64,000 nucleotides of DNA from Mytilus edulis (lineage: Eukaryota > Mollusca > Bivalvia > Mytilida > Mytilidae). Shown piece after piece: positions 23,531 through 34,350 of this stretch. The DNA is taken from NCBI RefSeq assembly GCF_963676685.1, contig NC_092350.1, positions 4,267,486-4,331,485 of the forward strand, written 5' to 3'. The notes under the pieces are model-generated. The model saw only the letters and a list, made by a program, of their open reading frames with translations. It ran no database searches and was not told where the DNA came from. The position numbers and the translations under genes are program-made. Position 1 is the stretch's first letter, and each line of letters opens with the position of its first letter.

Positions 23531-23558
23531 GTTACTTTGTTTGAGTTACGTGTTGTGA

Positions 23559-23935
23559 AATCGCGTCAGTGTGCTTGTTACCAGCCAATGAGAAGTCCCC
23601 TTCCAAAGCAAAGAACCCCCGAGTTTTAGCAAATCACATGTAACAATGTACTAGTGTTTCTAATTTTCTTTTATTTTGAATTGCCTGTTCAAAACATGAC
23701 ATATACCCCTCTTTTCCCCGAAACTCCCCTTTGTAATATAACCATCTGAATTTCAAGCATAAACTGCTTGTAAAGTATATATTTGTTATAAAATAATAAA
23801 CACTAAATTCAAAAGCAAACTTCAATCAATATCATTAAAACATGGTACATTGGCATATTGCATGTGAACTTTTGTGAATCAGAACAGTGTACAAACATCA
23901 TGAAACTATTAAATGTCAGTTGATTAATTTGTTAT
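23559..23935. repeat. Segment C, copy 2
   Basis: Matches 1-372 and 62969-63346. It is followed here by segment D (cccaaaagtatg). Confidence 0.9.
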
Positions 23936-24248
23936 CCCAAAAGTATGTTTTTTATCAATAAAACATGTATATAATGTCATCAGCCTACATTCGATGAATC
24001 AAATTAGTATTATTCGTTTGTTCTTTTTGGTTGCTTCGGGCTTTGTCATCCCGGGTAATTTTGTGACTTGCCAAAGTGTATTGGTTTTGTTCGTGGTCCT
24101 TTGGTCTTTCGGTTGTTTCATTTGCCATCATACTTCTTTATTAAATTCAAAATCTGCAAACGATGTAATATTACCAGTTTTATAACCTGAACGTTTCAAT
24201 GATCCTATTAGGATTGGGAAATATTTTGTAAGAAAAAAGGGCGTCAAT
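23936..24248. other. Start of segment D, left flank of the LTR element
   Basis: Matches 63347-63657. It ends in gggcgtcaat, the left target duplication of the LTR retrotransposon. The frame 23994-24185 (with a hydrophobic signal-peptide-like start) is kept in the other copy, but shows no homology I recognise. Confidence 0.6.
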
Positions 24249-24513
24249 TGTAGTATTTACATTGTTGATATTTATCAGTTCAAGTTTGTTTACGTTAATT
24301 AGCTGTCGGTACTATAACTGTATGCATCGCCGGATGCAGTGACATGAGTTATGACTTTATCTTAGATTCCCACGATATGTATTTCTCCTTAATGATCTTT
24401 AATGCTTGTTATAAAATCATGTGTATTGCTGTAGATGCTAGTTAGTTTATATTAAACCATGTAACCATAAAGTCGTATGTTTATTCCAAGGTGCCTTGGG
24501 CGCGTACACTACA
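24249..24513 (+). repeat. 5' LTR
   Basis: Runs from TGTAGTATTTAC to CGCGTACACTACA, with short inverted ends TGTAGT/ACTACA. It matches 28709-28972 with about four substitutions and loss of the last A in the 3' copy. Confidence 0.93.
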
Positions 24514-24516
24514 ATT

Positions 24517-24528
24517 TGGCGACGAGGA
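24517..24528 (+). promoter_or_regulatory. Primer-binding site for tRNA-Ser
   Basis: TGGCGACGAGGA is the complement of the 3' end of an animal tRNA-Ser (acceptor strand ...TCCTCGTCG plus CCA). It stands three bases after the 5' LTR, the expected place for first-strand priming. Confidence 0.8.
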
Positions 24529-24544
24529 AAATGTATTTTTGTAA

Positions 24545-25626
24545 ATGGATTTAGAATCCGGGAATTATTGTTTAGATATCTTATTCGATGAACGTGATTA
24601 CGAAATTATTATGGCAAAATTACTGGATTTACCAACTGTGCAATCTTTTGATTGTAACGGAGAACAATCTTCACTTTCGCAAAGATGGACAAAATGGAAG
24701 AAAAGTTTCGAATATTATATGACCGCATCAGGTGTATCCGAGGGAGCACAGAAACGAGCCTTACTTTTACATTTAATTGGATAAGATGCACAAGACATTT
24801 TTGAGACATTCACTGAAACAGGAGATACATTTGAAGATGCCGTGGCAAAGTTCGACCAATATTTTCTCCGAAGAAAAATCAGCCGGTAGAAAGACACGTA
24901 TTTCGTAAATGTAAGCAGAACGAAAACGAGTCGATTGACAATTACGTTACAAGACTTAAAAACTTAGCAAAAACTTGTGACTTTGGAATAATGCTTAACG
25001 ATGCCATTCGAGACCAGGTTGTCGACATGTGCTATTCTACAAAATTAAGACGCCGACTTTTGCGTGAAAAGGATTTGACACTTGAAAAAGTCCAAGACAT
25101 AGCGAGAGCAAGTGAAGCAGCAGATCAGCATTCCGCACAATTTGAGGAAGTTCACATAAACAGAGTTCAAGTTAAACGCGACTTTAATCCAGCGAGACAC
25201 CAGAGACATGACTATAATAATCACTCTAAAAGAAAAGATATCGAGGGCCATCGATGTGGCTGTACGGGGCATATAGCTAGAGAATGTACAGTTGCCATGG
25301 ATAAGATGTGTCACAAATGTGGCAAGAAAGGACACTTTGCAAAGAAATGTAAGAGCAAGAAGACAACAAAGGAACAAGGAACGTTTTACAAGAAGGAAAA
25401 AATTAGATACATGGAAGAAGAAAGTTCCGACGATTCAGAAGAATATGTATTCGCGATTGATCGATCCTCCGAAAAAAGGATTACTTTGAAAATAGGAGAT
25501 GTTGTTATTCCATTCTTAGTTGATTCTGGAGCTACGTGTAATATCATAAATAGTGAAATAATGAGCAAATTAAAGAAATATGGTGTCAATATAATTCCGA
25601 TTCAGAAGCAGTTATATGCATATTAA
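24545..25626 (+). pseudogene. Gag and protease of the Ty3/gypsy element, broken
   Basis: The ATG at 24545 opens a gag frame that meets TAA at 24782-24784. After this stop the homologous reading continues in the same frame, then moves to another frame at a T run near 24862. From there it is open to 25626. The C-terminal gag half has two CCHC knuckles (CGCTGHIAREC and CHKCGKKGHFAKKC), which bind the element RNA. The protease active site follows as FLVDSGATCNII (about 25517-25552). The frame ends at 25626 while the homologous sequence continues in the pol frame from about 25616. A stop and a shift inside gag make this copy unable to form particles by itself. The short gag-pol overlap could be a programmed shift or plain damage. 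Confidence 0.85.
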
Positions 25627-28528
25627 TCCGTTAATTTTCAATAGCAAGATTAGATCTGATATAACATGTGAAGAATCAAGAAAGTGTGTTAAACCCGATT
25701 TCATGGTAATTGAAGGTAATCATACACCCCTGCTGGGTCGTAGTACAGCAAGTGAATTAGGAATTTTATTGATCGGTCCATCTGTAAATATGATCAATAC
25801 ACAAGGTGATATAAGGTCACAGTATTCTGATTTATTTTGTGGATTAGGAAAATTGAAGGATTACCAATTGAAAATTTACATAGATAAAAATGTTAAACCA
25901 ATTGCACAACCAACTCGAAGATTACCGTTTAATATCCGAAAATCAGTGGAAGAGAAATTATGCGAGCTAGAAGAAATGGATGTAATTGAGCGTGTTGAAG
26001 GTCCGACAGAATGGGTGTCCCCATTAGTAGTAGTTCCGAAACGTAACTCGGAAATTAGAATTTGTGTTGATATGAGGCGAGCTAATGAAGCCGTAAAACG
26101 TTCGAGACACCCAATTCCTACAGTGGATGAAATTTTACAAGAGCTAAACGGAGCTAAGGTGTATTCTAAAATTGATTTAAGGATGGGTTTTCATCAAGTA
26201 GAACTGGAACCCGAATCCAGAAATATAACCACATTCACTACTCATGTTGGATTATTTCGTTATAAGCGATTAATGTTCGGAATATCGTGTGCACCAGAAA
26301 TGTACCAACAATGCATAAAAATGGCTTTAGAAGGTTGTGTCGGACAACGAAACATATCAGATGATATAATTGTATACGGATGCACCCAAGAGGAACATGA
26401 CGAGCGTTTGAAGAGAGTTTTGGACCGAATGCGCGAAAAGGGACTAAGACTTAATAAAGACAAATGTAGGTTCAATATGGACAAAATGACATTTATGGGA
26501 CATGTACTTTCAGCAAAAGGAATCAGTCCAGAAAAGTCCAAAGTCGAAGCCGTAACAAGTGCGAGAAATCCGAAAACCGCATCAGAGGTGAGAAGTTTCC
26601 TAGGACTTGTAAATTATTGTGGTCGCTATATACCAGATTTCTCGACAGTTTCAGCACCTCTCCGAGAGCTAACGAGAGCAAAAACTAAATGGATATGGTC
26701 AAGTAGACACAAAGACGCGTTTGATGAACTGAAAAGGTTGTTAGCAAGTGCAAAAACGCTAGCATATTATAATAGTAACGCAGAAACACACGTAATAGTA
26801 GATGCAAGCCCTGTGGGACTTGGAGCTATTTTGAGCCAGAAACAAAGTGATGGGAACTTTAGACCTGTTACTTTTGCGAGTAGAACACTGACCGATGTAG
26901 AACAACGGTATTCGCAAACTGAGCGCGAAGCCCTTGCTGTTGTATGGGGATGTGAACGGTTTCATTTATACTTGTATGGGAAGGAATTTATTTTAGTAAC
27001 CGACCACAAACCGTTAGAGGTAATCTATTCCCCGAAATTTAAACCACCAGCACGTATTGAAAGATGGGCGATGCGGTTACAGCCTTATACGTTTAAGGTT
27101 AAGTATAAACCAGGACCGCAAAATGCAGCAGACTGCCTTTCCAGATTATCGCAGGTTCGAGATGAGACTACTGGAAGAAATATCGCAGAGGAGTATGCAT
27201 ATTTCGTAGCGAAAAACGCAGTTCCGAACGCGATGACATTTAAAATGATTAAAGATTCAGCACATTTGGATAAAGACATCAAACAGATTTTGAATGGGAA
27301 AATTTCAAAGTCAAACGATCTTTTCCGTTTCCGAGAAGAGTTATCAGTTGTTAATGGTGTACTTCTAAAGGGTTCAAGAATCGTTATACCTGATAAACTT
27401 AGAAATCAAACGTTACAATTAGCACACGAGGGTCATCAAGGTATTGTTAAAACAAAATTAAGACTACGTGAAAAAGTATGGTGGCCAGGAATTGATCAAG
27501 ATGCTGAAAATCTAGTAAAATCGTGCCGAGCGTGCCAAGTCGTAGGACCCGTGCCGAAACAAGAACCTATTAAAAGAACACAGTTGCCAGACGGACCGTG
27601 GCAAGACTTGTGTGCCGATCTTATAGGACCATTTCCAACAGGTGAATATGTGTTTGTCGTAGTGGATTATTACTCCAGGTGGCAAGAAGTAGCGATACTT
27701 AAGTCAATAACAACCGATAAAATTATCCGTTCGCTTGATATGATGTTTTCTCATCACGGAATTCCAATATCTTTGAAAACGGACAATGGACCCCAATTCA
27801 CATCAAAGGAATTCTATAATTATTTGAGCGAAAACGGTGTCAAACATAACCGAAGCACACCATATTGGCCTCAAGCCAATGGTGAAGTTGAACGACAAAA
27901 CAGAACTTTACTAAAAGCATTTCGAACAGCTAATGCCGAAAATCGAGACTGGAGAAAAGAAATTCCGAAATTTCTATTAGCCTACCGCAGTACTCCGCAT
28001 AGCACTACTGGGAAAAGTCCTGCAGAACTCCTATTCAATAGGAAAATTCGTACAAAACTACCCGAGATTAATGCGGAGAATGAAAAAGATGACGCAGATA
28101 CGCGAAGAAAAGACTTTGAAATGAAAGAAAAGGGAAAAATATATGCCGATCAGAAAAGAAAAACGCGAGAATCAGACATTGACGTTGGAGATATAGTGTT
28201 ACAAAAACAGACTAAAACCAACAAACTGTCAACAACATTCGAACACGATCCGTATTATGTTGTCAAGAGAGAAGGATCTCGTCTTACCTTAAAGAACAAT
28301 GAAGGAACCATTTCTCAAAGAAACAGTTCATTTGTTAAAAAGTTTAACGGACAAATAAACGAAGAAGAAACTTTGGTGAACGAAAACATTGACACTAATA
28401 TTGAAGAGACAAATGAAAATGAACATACAGATCCAGAAGTTAACCTTCGTGAGGATTCATTGATACCGTCAAGACCAAAACGTAATCAAAAGTTACCAGA
28501 ACGTTTTAAAGATTATGTGATGAACTAA
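25616..28528 (+). CDS. pol: Pol polyprotein (reverse transcriptase, RNase H, integrase)
   Basis: 970 codons without a stop. Reverse transcriptase motifs: ICVDMRRAN, KIDLRMGFHQVEL (about residue 185) and the catalytic pair in NISDDIIVYG (about 245; the family usually has Y-x-DD). RNase H: IVDASPVGLG (about 394), TEREAL (435), TDHKPLEVI (462). Integrase: HEGHQG with CRAC as the HHCC finger (603-639), then D in CADLIGP (665), D in TDNGPQF (722) and E in GEVERQN (756), a D,D-35-E triad. A GPY/F-like module (HDPYYVV) follows near residue 880, and the tail ends in an RPKRNQKLPERF motif. It would copy the RNA and insert the cDNA in the nucleus. The frame lacks its own strong start; translation as a gag fusion is expected. 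Confidence 0.92.
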   Translation: MHINPLIFNSKIRSDITCEESRKCVKPDFMVIEGNHTPLLGRSTASELGILLIGPSVNMINTQGDIRSQYSDLFCGLGKLKDYQLKIYIDKNVKPIAQPTRRLPFNIRKSVEEKLCELEEMDVIERVEGPTEWVSPLVVVPKRNSEIRICVDMRRANEAVKRSRHPIPTVDEILQELNGAKVYSKIDLRMGFHQVELEPESRNITTFTTHVGLFRYKRLMFGISCAPEMYQQCIKMALEGCVGQRNISDDIIVYGCTQEEHDERLKRVLDRMREKGLRLNKDKCRFNMDKMTFMGHVLSAKGISPEKSKVEAVTSARNPKTASEVRSFLGLVNYCGRYIPDFSTVSAPLRELTRAKTKWIWSSRHKDAFDELKRLLASAKTLAYYNSNAETHVIVDASPVGLGAILSQKQSDGNFRPVTFASRTLTDVEQRYSQTEREALAVVWGCERFHLYLYGKEFILVTDHKPLEVIYSPKFKPPARIERWAMRLQPYTFKVKYKPGPQNAADCLSRLSQVRDETTGRNIAEEYAYFVAKNAVPNAMTFKMIKDSAHLDKDIKQILNGKISKSNDLFRFREELSVVNGVLLKGSRIVIPDKLRNQTLQLAHEGHQGIVKTKLRLREKVWWPGIDQDAENLVKSCRACQVVGPVPKQEPIKRTQLPDGPWQDLCADLIGPFPTGEYVFVVVDYYSRWQEVAILKSITTDKIIRSLDMMFSHHGIPISLKTDNGPQFTSKEFYNYLSENGVKHNRSTPYWPQANGEVERQNRTLLKAFRTANAENRDWRKEIPKFLLAYRSTPHSTTGKSPAELLFNRKIRTKLPEINAENEKDDADTRRKDFEMKEKGKIYADQKRKTRESDIDVGDIVLQKQTKTNKLSTTFEHDPYYVVKREGSRLTLKNNEGTISQRNSSFVKKFNGQINEEETLVNENIDTNIEETNENEHTDPEVNLREDSLIPSRPKRNQKLPERFKDYVMN

Positions 28529-28694
28529 AACTGTAAATGTTCGCTATAGACTGTAAATATTTAGTATAATCATGTAGGGTTTCATTAGATTATTTTCACA
28601 CATTTTACAGAAAATTTCTTTAGATCAAATAAGTTCTTAATTTCGCTTAGTGTTTATTTTGGAAATTAATTTTCAATGATATAATTATCAATCC

Positions 28695-28708
28695 AAGGAA
28701 AAGAGGAA
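28695..28708 (+). promoter_or_regulatory. Polypurine tract
   Basis: AAGGAAAAGAGGAA directly before the 3' LTR, the standard priming site for the second DNA strand. Confidence 0.85.
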
Positions 28709-28972
28709 TGTAGTATTTACATTGTTGATATTTATCAGTTCAAGTTTGTTTACGTTAATCAGCTGTCGGTACTATAACTGTATGCATCACCGGATGCAGT
28801 GACATGAGTTATGACTTTATCTTAGATTCCCACGATATGTATTTCTCCTTAATGATCTTTAATGCTTGTTATAAAATCATGTGTATTGCTGTAGATGCTA
28901 GTTAGTTTATATTAAACCATGTAACCATAAAGTCGTATGTTTATTCCAAGGTGCCTTGAGCGCGTTCACTAC
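28709..28972 (+). repeat. 3' LTR
   Basis: TGTAGTATTTAC ... CGCGTTCACTAC, followed by the target duplication GTCAAT and the flank aatttgcatttataac that is continuous at 63658. Confidence 0.93.
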
Positions 28973-28978
28973 GTCAAT

Positions 28979-29197
28979 AATTTGCATTTATAACAAAACA
29001 ACATTTATAATGGCATGAGTTATCTTTCTTACGTTAATATTTACATCTAAGAAATATTTAATGCTATAGCTAAACTTACCAATGCTCGAATACCATTTAT
29101 GAAGTTACGTTGTATTCACTTAAATGAACCTTTCAATTAAAATTGCCATTGGGAAACCTTACTGTCCAAATTATTCATAAATATGTGTAAAGCTGTA
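28979..29197. other. Segment D, right flank of the LTR element
   Basis: Matches 63658-63876. No gene. Confidence 0.7.
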
Positions 29198-29998
29198 GTC
29201 ACACCTTACCAGATAGCACGAACGGACGTCTAACGGATGAAAATAAAAGTTGTCCGTTGACAAAATTGTTATCCGTTGGGAGTCCATTGATGTACTGACC
29301 AAATAAAACGGACGCGTAACGTAGACATAACGGACACACACCGAATATGCAACGTATGAGAAACGGAAACGTACCGGACAGAACGGATATCGAACGAACA
29401 TCCAACAGACGAGTACTGCATAAAACGGACACATAACGGAGGCGTACCGCATAAAACGGATGAACAAGATATACTGAAAAATTTAAGGCGACAATAATAA
29501 TACATGTAAATCACATAAATATTCAAAACGTTTCTGTGTAACTAGTTTTGGCTTGTTTTTTTCAAAATGCCACCAAAGTGTCTGGCCTAAATAAGAACTG
29601 CTAAAAAGTGAAGACGTCCTGTCACTCTAAGATAGATTATGAATAATAAGACTTCATGACACTCAAGAAATCTGACATACCAATAATAGGCATTTTTGAC
29701 GCAAAATTTTCAATTGGGATTTATGCATAAGTTTTCAGATCCGTTCATAATCCGTTTTATCCGTTATACGTCCAGTAGAAGTCCGTTTCACATTCGTTCA
29801 ACATCCGTTTTATCCGTTAAACGTCCGGTAGAAGTCCGTTGGTGAATATGTCTACCAGACCGACAACAGATGTATAACGGACAAGTAACGGATATGGACG
29901 GACGTCTAACGGATAAGAACGATCTTCTAACAGACAGGAACGGATTGGAAAAAAGTTTTCAATTCGGCATCCGTTCGAGCTATCCGTTAAGGTGTGAC
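29198..29998. mobile_element. Fold-back MITE built of aacgga/tccgtt words
   Basis: The ends are inverted: gtcacaccttaccagatagc at the left, and gctatccgttaaggtgtgac at the right. The left arm is dense in aacggac/aacggat words and the right arm in their complement (tccgttttatccgtta), so the arms can pair over about 250 bases each. The middle (about 29460-29710) is ordinary AT-rich sequence. The ORFs at 29171-29526 (minus) and 29870-30097 are products of this repetition. The left end of the same element starts at 63877 in the second D copy. Confidence 0.8.
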
Positions 29999-30189
29999 CG
30001 AGGCTTAAGTATTTTATTATTTGTTGTCTCTTTTAAGGAAGATTATCTGTCAATACGTATGTTGTATATTATGTTTATTTGGTTGTGTGGTATTTAGTCA
30101 TTAGTAATAGACATTGTAATAGTTTCTTTCCCTTTTCTTTATAGACTCCTGTAATCATGAATGATGGTTTGGAATTAAGTTGATAAATA

Positions 30190-31350
30190 AATCATGTGTA
30201 GCGGAATTGGATTATACAAATTAATTGTTTTGATAAAATTGCCTGTAAAAATTACTTTTGCCGGTTTTTCGTATATAATATAAATTTTATAGTTCGTGTT
30301 CACATAAGAGGGAGAGACGTTGTCACTTACCATCTAGTTTAACTTTGTCTTACATATTTTTGGGTGTAAATTGTGTTTTTAAGTAGATAGTTCCCATATT
30401 TCATTTTGGAAATCTTCAAATGTTATTATGTCATCCATTTTGGCACTGATTCCGTAAGATGTCTGATACCGCGATTTTCATTGGCTAATTATGGGTTAAG
30501 GAAAATAAATTTGAATAATTAATTTGATTGGTCAACGATGGTATAAAAGCGGCCGTTTCGAAGTTAAGTTTCTCTCTTGGCCAGTGACTTGAGTAAGGTC
30601 TACTTCCTTCTCCTCTCTCTATATTTATAGCCGAGATTTTGTCAGTTACTAAAAGTTTGATTAAATATTGTCCCCTTTCTAAGTAGACTGGTTAAGTTTA
30701 AGATAAAAATGTAGAATTTTATTTGGTAAAACTTTTCAATCGTTCACCGCAGTGTGTTCTTCTGATTCTAGATATATTTATTAATTTTGCGATGTTTATT
30801 TTAAATAGATTAGCCATATTCATCCACGTGTCGCGGTGCACTCGACTTTCCGTAGAGAGGGTGTTCCGATATTTCACCACTAATATTTAGATAGCTACAC
30901 TTCTTTTTATATACATTCAATTTAAAGAAAGAAATAAGTTTATTTTTGCATATTTTGTTGTTTGGTGCTCTATTTTTGTTGTAAACAAAGTACCGATTTA
31001 TTGAAGTTAAATTGAAGAAAACTGTTTATAGTTTTCTTTGCCTTTTTGATATAATTATACTGATTTTGGATCTCGTTTACACTTGTTAATTGTTACATGT
31101 TGATTTATGTTATTACTATATAAAGTATCTGAACTTAATAAAAGAAAGTCTTCTCTACCAAAACACAATCTCCCAGAGGAACGAACAAGAAACCTGAATT
31201 GCTAACTCAGAAGTTTGTGGTATATATTTGCCATTGAGACCAATATAAAAGGCATCCGTCGTTAACAGTATTTTGGGTTATAAATGGAATAAATTACATT
31301 TACACTGGTTTAAGGTCAAAGGTTGTTGGTGTTAGATTTTGTTGGCGATT
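30190..31350 (+). promoter_or_regulatory. Promoter-like or solo-LTR-like region
   Basis: TATAAAAG at about 30542, a spaced AATAAAAG at about 31137 and a TGGCGATTCCAGG word at about 31345 that could be a primer-binding site give the layout of an LTR (U3-TATA-R-polyA-U5, then PBS). I could not fix the TG/CA ends or a target duplication, and no gag or pol follows. A host promoter with a first exon is the alternative. Confidence 0.25.
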
Positions 31351-31884
31351 CCAGGTTCACATGAGTACTCACGAGGGAACGGTGACGCATAGGAAGAAGA
31401 CTGCCATATGACCCTTATTGCTAGGAATTATTTATTATATAGGACCTATGATAGTCACATGTCCTCATAACAAGGATTTCTGGAATAATTAACGTGCGTT
31501 AGGTATGACACCATAGCCTACAGTATAAAGAGTTTGACAGTACAAGAAAAAGGCAAAAGCAGAAGGATAAAAAACCAGGAATAGTTCATGGTCAGCTTTG
31601 TCAAAGATACTGGAGATATATCTAAATACCACGTTATGAGAGAATCCTGTATAATATGTAAAGGGCAGTCATATCGTCTTCTTATTGACGTTATGTAAAT
31701 ATTTGATGTCCAAATGATCAAGTACTTGTGAATTTACGTTCGATCTATAGTAAATATTTATTTTCAAATAAATAGCCTCAAATAGCTTTGTATAATAAAT
31801 TAGTACTTTCAAAACTGTATAATATGCTTTAAGATATGCAATTCCGAGGTAATTGAGGTCATGAAATATTGTTCTATATTTGCT
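31351..31884. other. Segment D intergenic
   Basis: AT-rich. Minus-strand frames at 31518-31721 and 31669-31887 have no recognisable content. Nothing else seen. Confidence 0.4.
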
Positions 31885-32500
31885 CACCTATTTGTATCCT
31901 TTTTAGTCGTCCGTCGTCGTCGTTAACTTTTACAAAAATCTTCTCCTCTGAAACTACTGGGCCAAATTAAACCAAACTTGGCCACAATCATCATTGGGGT
32001 ATCTAGTTTAAAAAAATGTGTCCGGTGACCCGGCCAACCATCCAAGATGGCCGCCATGGCTAAAAATAGAACATAGGGGTAAAATGCAGTTTTTGGCTTA
32101 TAACTCAAAAACAAAAGCATTTAGAGCAAATCTGACATGGGATAGAATTGTTAAACAAATGAAGATCTATCTGCGCTGAAATTTTCAGATGAATCGGATA
32201 ACCCGTTGTTGGGTTGCTGCCCCTGAATTAGTAATTTTAAGGACATTTTGCTGTTTTTGGTTATTATCTTGAATATTATTATAGATAGAGATAAACAGTA
32301 AACAGCAATAATGTTCAGCAAAGTAAGATTTACAAATAAGTCCACATGACCGAAATGGTCAGTTGACCCCTTTAGGAGTTATTGCCCTTTATACTCAATT
32401 TTAACTATTTTTCGTAAATCTTAGTAATCTTTTACAAAAATCTTCTCCTCTGAAACTACTTAGCCAAATTAGTCCAAACTTGGCCACAATCATCTTTTGG
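31885..32500. repeat. Dispersed bivalve repeat (aaatcttctcctctgaaact family), slightly more than one unit
   Basis: Starts ttttacaaaaatcttctcct, continues ggccaaattaaaccaaactt, tgtccggtgacccggccaac, ccaagatggccgccatggct and atgaccgaaatggtcagttg. At 32430 it repeats its own start (ttttacaaaaatcttctcct, tggccacaatcat), so the unit is about 510 bp. I remember this repeat from several bivalves. It has no ORF. Confidence 0.7.
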
Positions 32501-32599
32501 GTTAGTCCTTACAGCTTCAGTTTCCGTCGATGCTGAAGTGTTTAATCTTAGAAAACAAGTTAAGCGTCTTTGACCTACTATATCTTTTATTCGGATACT

Positions 32600-32790
32600 C
32601 CTCAAATTTGAACGGGAGCATTCGAAAAGAACCCAGATGGAACCAAGAAGTTGGGTTGCGATAACCAAACAATCCGGATGTTGAACCAGTTTCCATGGTT
32701 TCGAACCAAAGAATCCGAATAGAACCAAGGTTCAGAACCAAAAATCCAAGATGGAACCAAGGTTTAGAACCAGAGTGCCCGGATAGAACC
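32600..32790. repeat. Short tandem repeat with gaaccaag words
   Basis: Imperfect 35-40-bp units with gaaccaag or gaaccag followed by atccgga- or atccaaga-like words. The minus frames 32456-32741 are by-products of the repetition. Confidence 0.6.
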
Positions 32791-33024
32791 TAATTGCATT
32801 CGGAATACTAATGACTTTTCATACCTTAAATGCATTTCCCAAATCATTTATTTATTAAGTATATTTATATATAATTATATTTTAAAGCTAAGTTGACACA
32901 AACTCCTGTGAATTCATCATCATTCATACGATACTTTTTTTGTGGTTGTCATGGGTATTGACAGAAATGCAAATTCACACGTGCAACGAAGTACAAATTT
33001 ACCTAAGATTTTAATCCAGATTTT

Positions 33025-33537
33025 TCTATTTATTTATATTGTAGTCCTGTAGTGTTGTGTTGCCATTTTAATGTTATATTTCACATGGCCATAAAAGAGG
33101 GAGGTTTGACATGCCACAAAACCAGGTTCAACCCACCATTTTGTCCGTTAAAATTGTCCTGTACTAAGTCAGCAATATGGCCATTGTTATATTATAGTTC
33201 GTTTCTGTGAGTTACATTTTAACGCTGTGTTTCCGTTGTGTCATTTATTTTCTCTTATTTTTTTAGTGTGAATTCACATTACTATAAGACGTGTCACGGT
33301 AATTATCTATCCCTAACTCATGTATTTGGTTTTGATGTTATATTTATTATATTTGTTATTCTCAGAGGATTTTGTCTAATGCTTAGTCCGTTTCTGTGTG
33401 TGTTACATTTTAAAGTTGTGTCGTTGTCTCCTCTTATATTTATTGCGTTTTCCTCAGTGATAGTTCGTTACCCCGATTTTGTTTTTTGTCCATGGATTTA
33501 TGAGTTTTGAACAGCGGTATACTACTGTTGCCTTTAT
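33025..33537 (+). repeat. Dispersed bivalve retroelement tail (acatggccataaaag family), segment D copy
   Basis: Words such as atatttcacatggccataaa, gccacaaaaccaggttcaac, gtcagcaatatggccattgt, taagacgtgtcacggtaatt and ttttgaacagcggtatacta recur in the same order at about 61875-62357. Diverged relatives lie at 15890-16060 and 19930-20120. The ORFs at 33238-33510 and 33479-33676 are inside it and are not genes. Confidence 0.75.
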
Positions 33538-33940
33538 TTGGCATACCAAGGAAAAGAAAGATCCACTAAATTACACTTGTTACAACTCAACTCAATCCGA
33601 GAAAATAAATGAATCCACAGTAGCTATAACTAACACTTTAATCTACCTTAAACCAGAAGTTTATCAAGTAGTATAAACTATGAAATCCGGGTCTAAACTA
33701 TAATTTAGCAAATATACATTAAACAGTTTACTACATAATGAACGTGTGTACATCAAGTTAGAGGACCAAAAAGTACTTGAAACAAATCAAAATGGCTACA
33801 TGTTACAAGAGCAGACTTAAAGACTCAAGTTACGACTAAAATATAGTACTTCGTCGGACTGTAAAATCTGAGCCTTCTTTAAATGTGTTACTCCAAACAT
33901 AAGATTGACCGTACAAATGAAACTACTTTAACCATGACCC
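33538..33940. other. Segment D intergenic
   Basis: No gene, repeat or motif recognised. Confidence 0.4.
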
Positions 33941-34350
33941 TTAAGGATGTACTTAGGTCAGGTAAGGTGAAAATTAATAAATCAAGAATTTAAAATTGAT
34001 ACTATAAGCTGGTAGAGCATTCTTTAATGATAAAAATAAGCTAAAAATATTGATAGGTCATGGACCTCCTTTTCGAGATATTTGAGATTTAAAATATGGC
34101 GGGAAAAGGCTGACTCGGACTTTTACCTTATGTTTGCATTGGTATTATTTGGGTCCCAAAACAAAAGAAAGAAAATTAAGAATCTTCTAAAATTTTGGTA
34201 AATGACCTTTCATGAGCTATTTAGTTTAATATGAAAAACTAAATGGGTGTTATGGGGCAAACTAGTTTACCTTGTTTTTTTATGGAAAAACACCAAGGAG
34301 GATGAAAATTTGTCACGAATTCCAAAACCTCACCTAAGTACATCCTTAAG
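33941..34350. mobile_element. MITE with ttaaggatgtacttaggt termini, segment D copy
   Basis: The terminal inverted repeat is nearly perfect: ttaaggatgtacttaggt at the left and acctaagtacatccttaag at the right. The inside matches the copies at 16320-16724 and 41555-41945 in opposite orientation. This copy has the best-kept ends. The next 270 bases to unit B hold nothing recognisable. Confidence 0.88.

Larger units (their letters stand above)
373..23558. repeat. Unit A of a large tandem segmental duplication
   Basis: Read past its private insertions, this stretch is colinear with unit B (34623-62968). The left edge (373-717) matches 34623-34970, and 9173-9530 matches 34971-35310. The receptor gene matches 38307-40265, the reverse-transcriptase relic matches 44320-45850, and the 350-bp tandem repeats match 47471-48040 plus 60994-61195. 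Unit A privately holds the LINE at 718-9160 and a retained fragment at about 9530-10010. Divergence looks low, with scattered substitutions and short indels. It was judged by eye, not computed. Confidence 0.9.
24249..28972 (+). mobile_element. Ty3/gypsy LTR retrotransposon, recent insertion
   Basis: 4.7-kb element with 265- and 264-bp LTRs (I count about four substitutions between them), a tRNA-Ser primer site, a broken gag, an intact pol and a polypurine tract. The domain order protease, reverse transcriptase, RNase H, integrase marks it as Ty3/gypsy. Two CCHC knuckles in gag and the tRNA-Ser primer suggest the Mag lineage; no chromodomain or env is seen. GTCAAT stands on both sides (24243-24248 and 28973-28978; 5 or 6 bp, because one T is ambiguous). 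The empty site is preserved at 63652-63657. Confidence 0.95.

Noticed and set aside
26260-27282. Minus-strand ORFs opposite pol
   Set aside because: Antisense shadows of the intact pol frame.
29171-29526. Cys/Tyr/Val-rich minus-strand ORFs
   Set aside because: They are translations of the aacgga repeat arms of the fold-back element.
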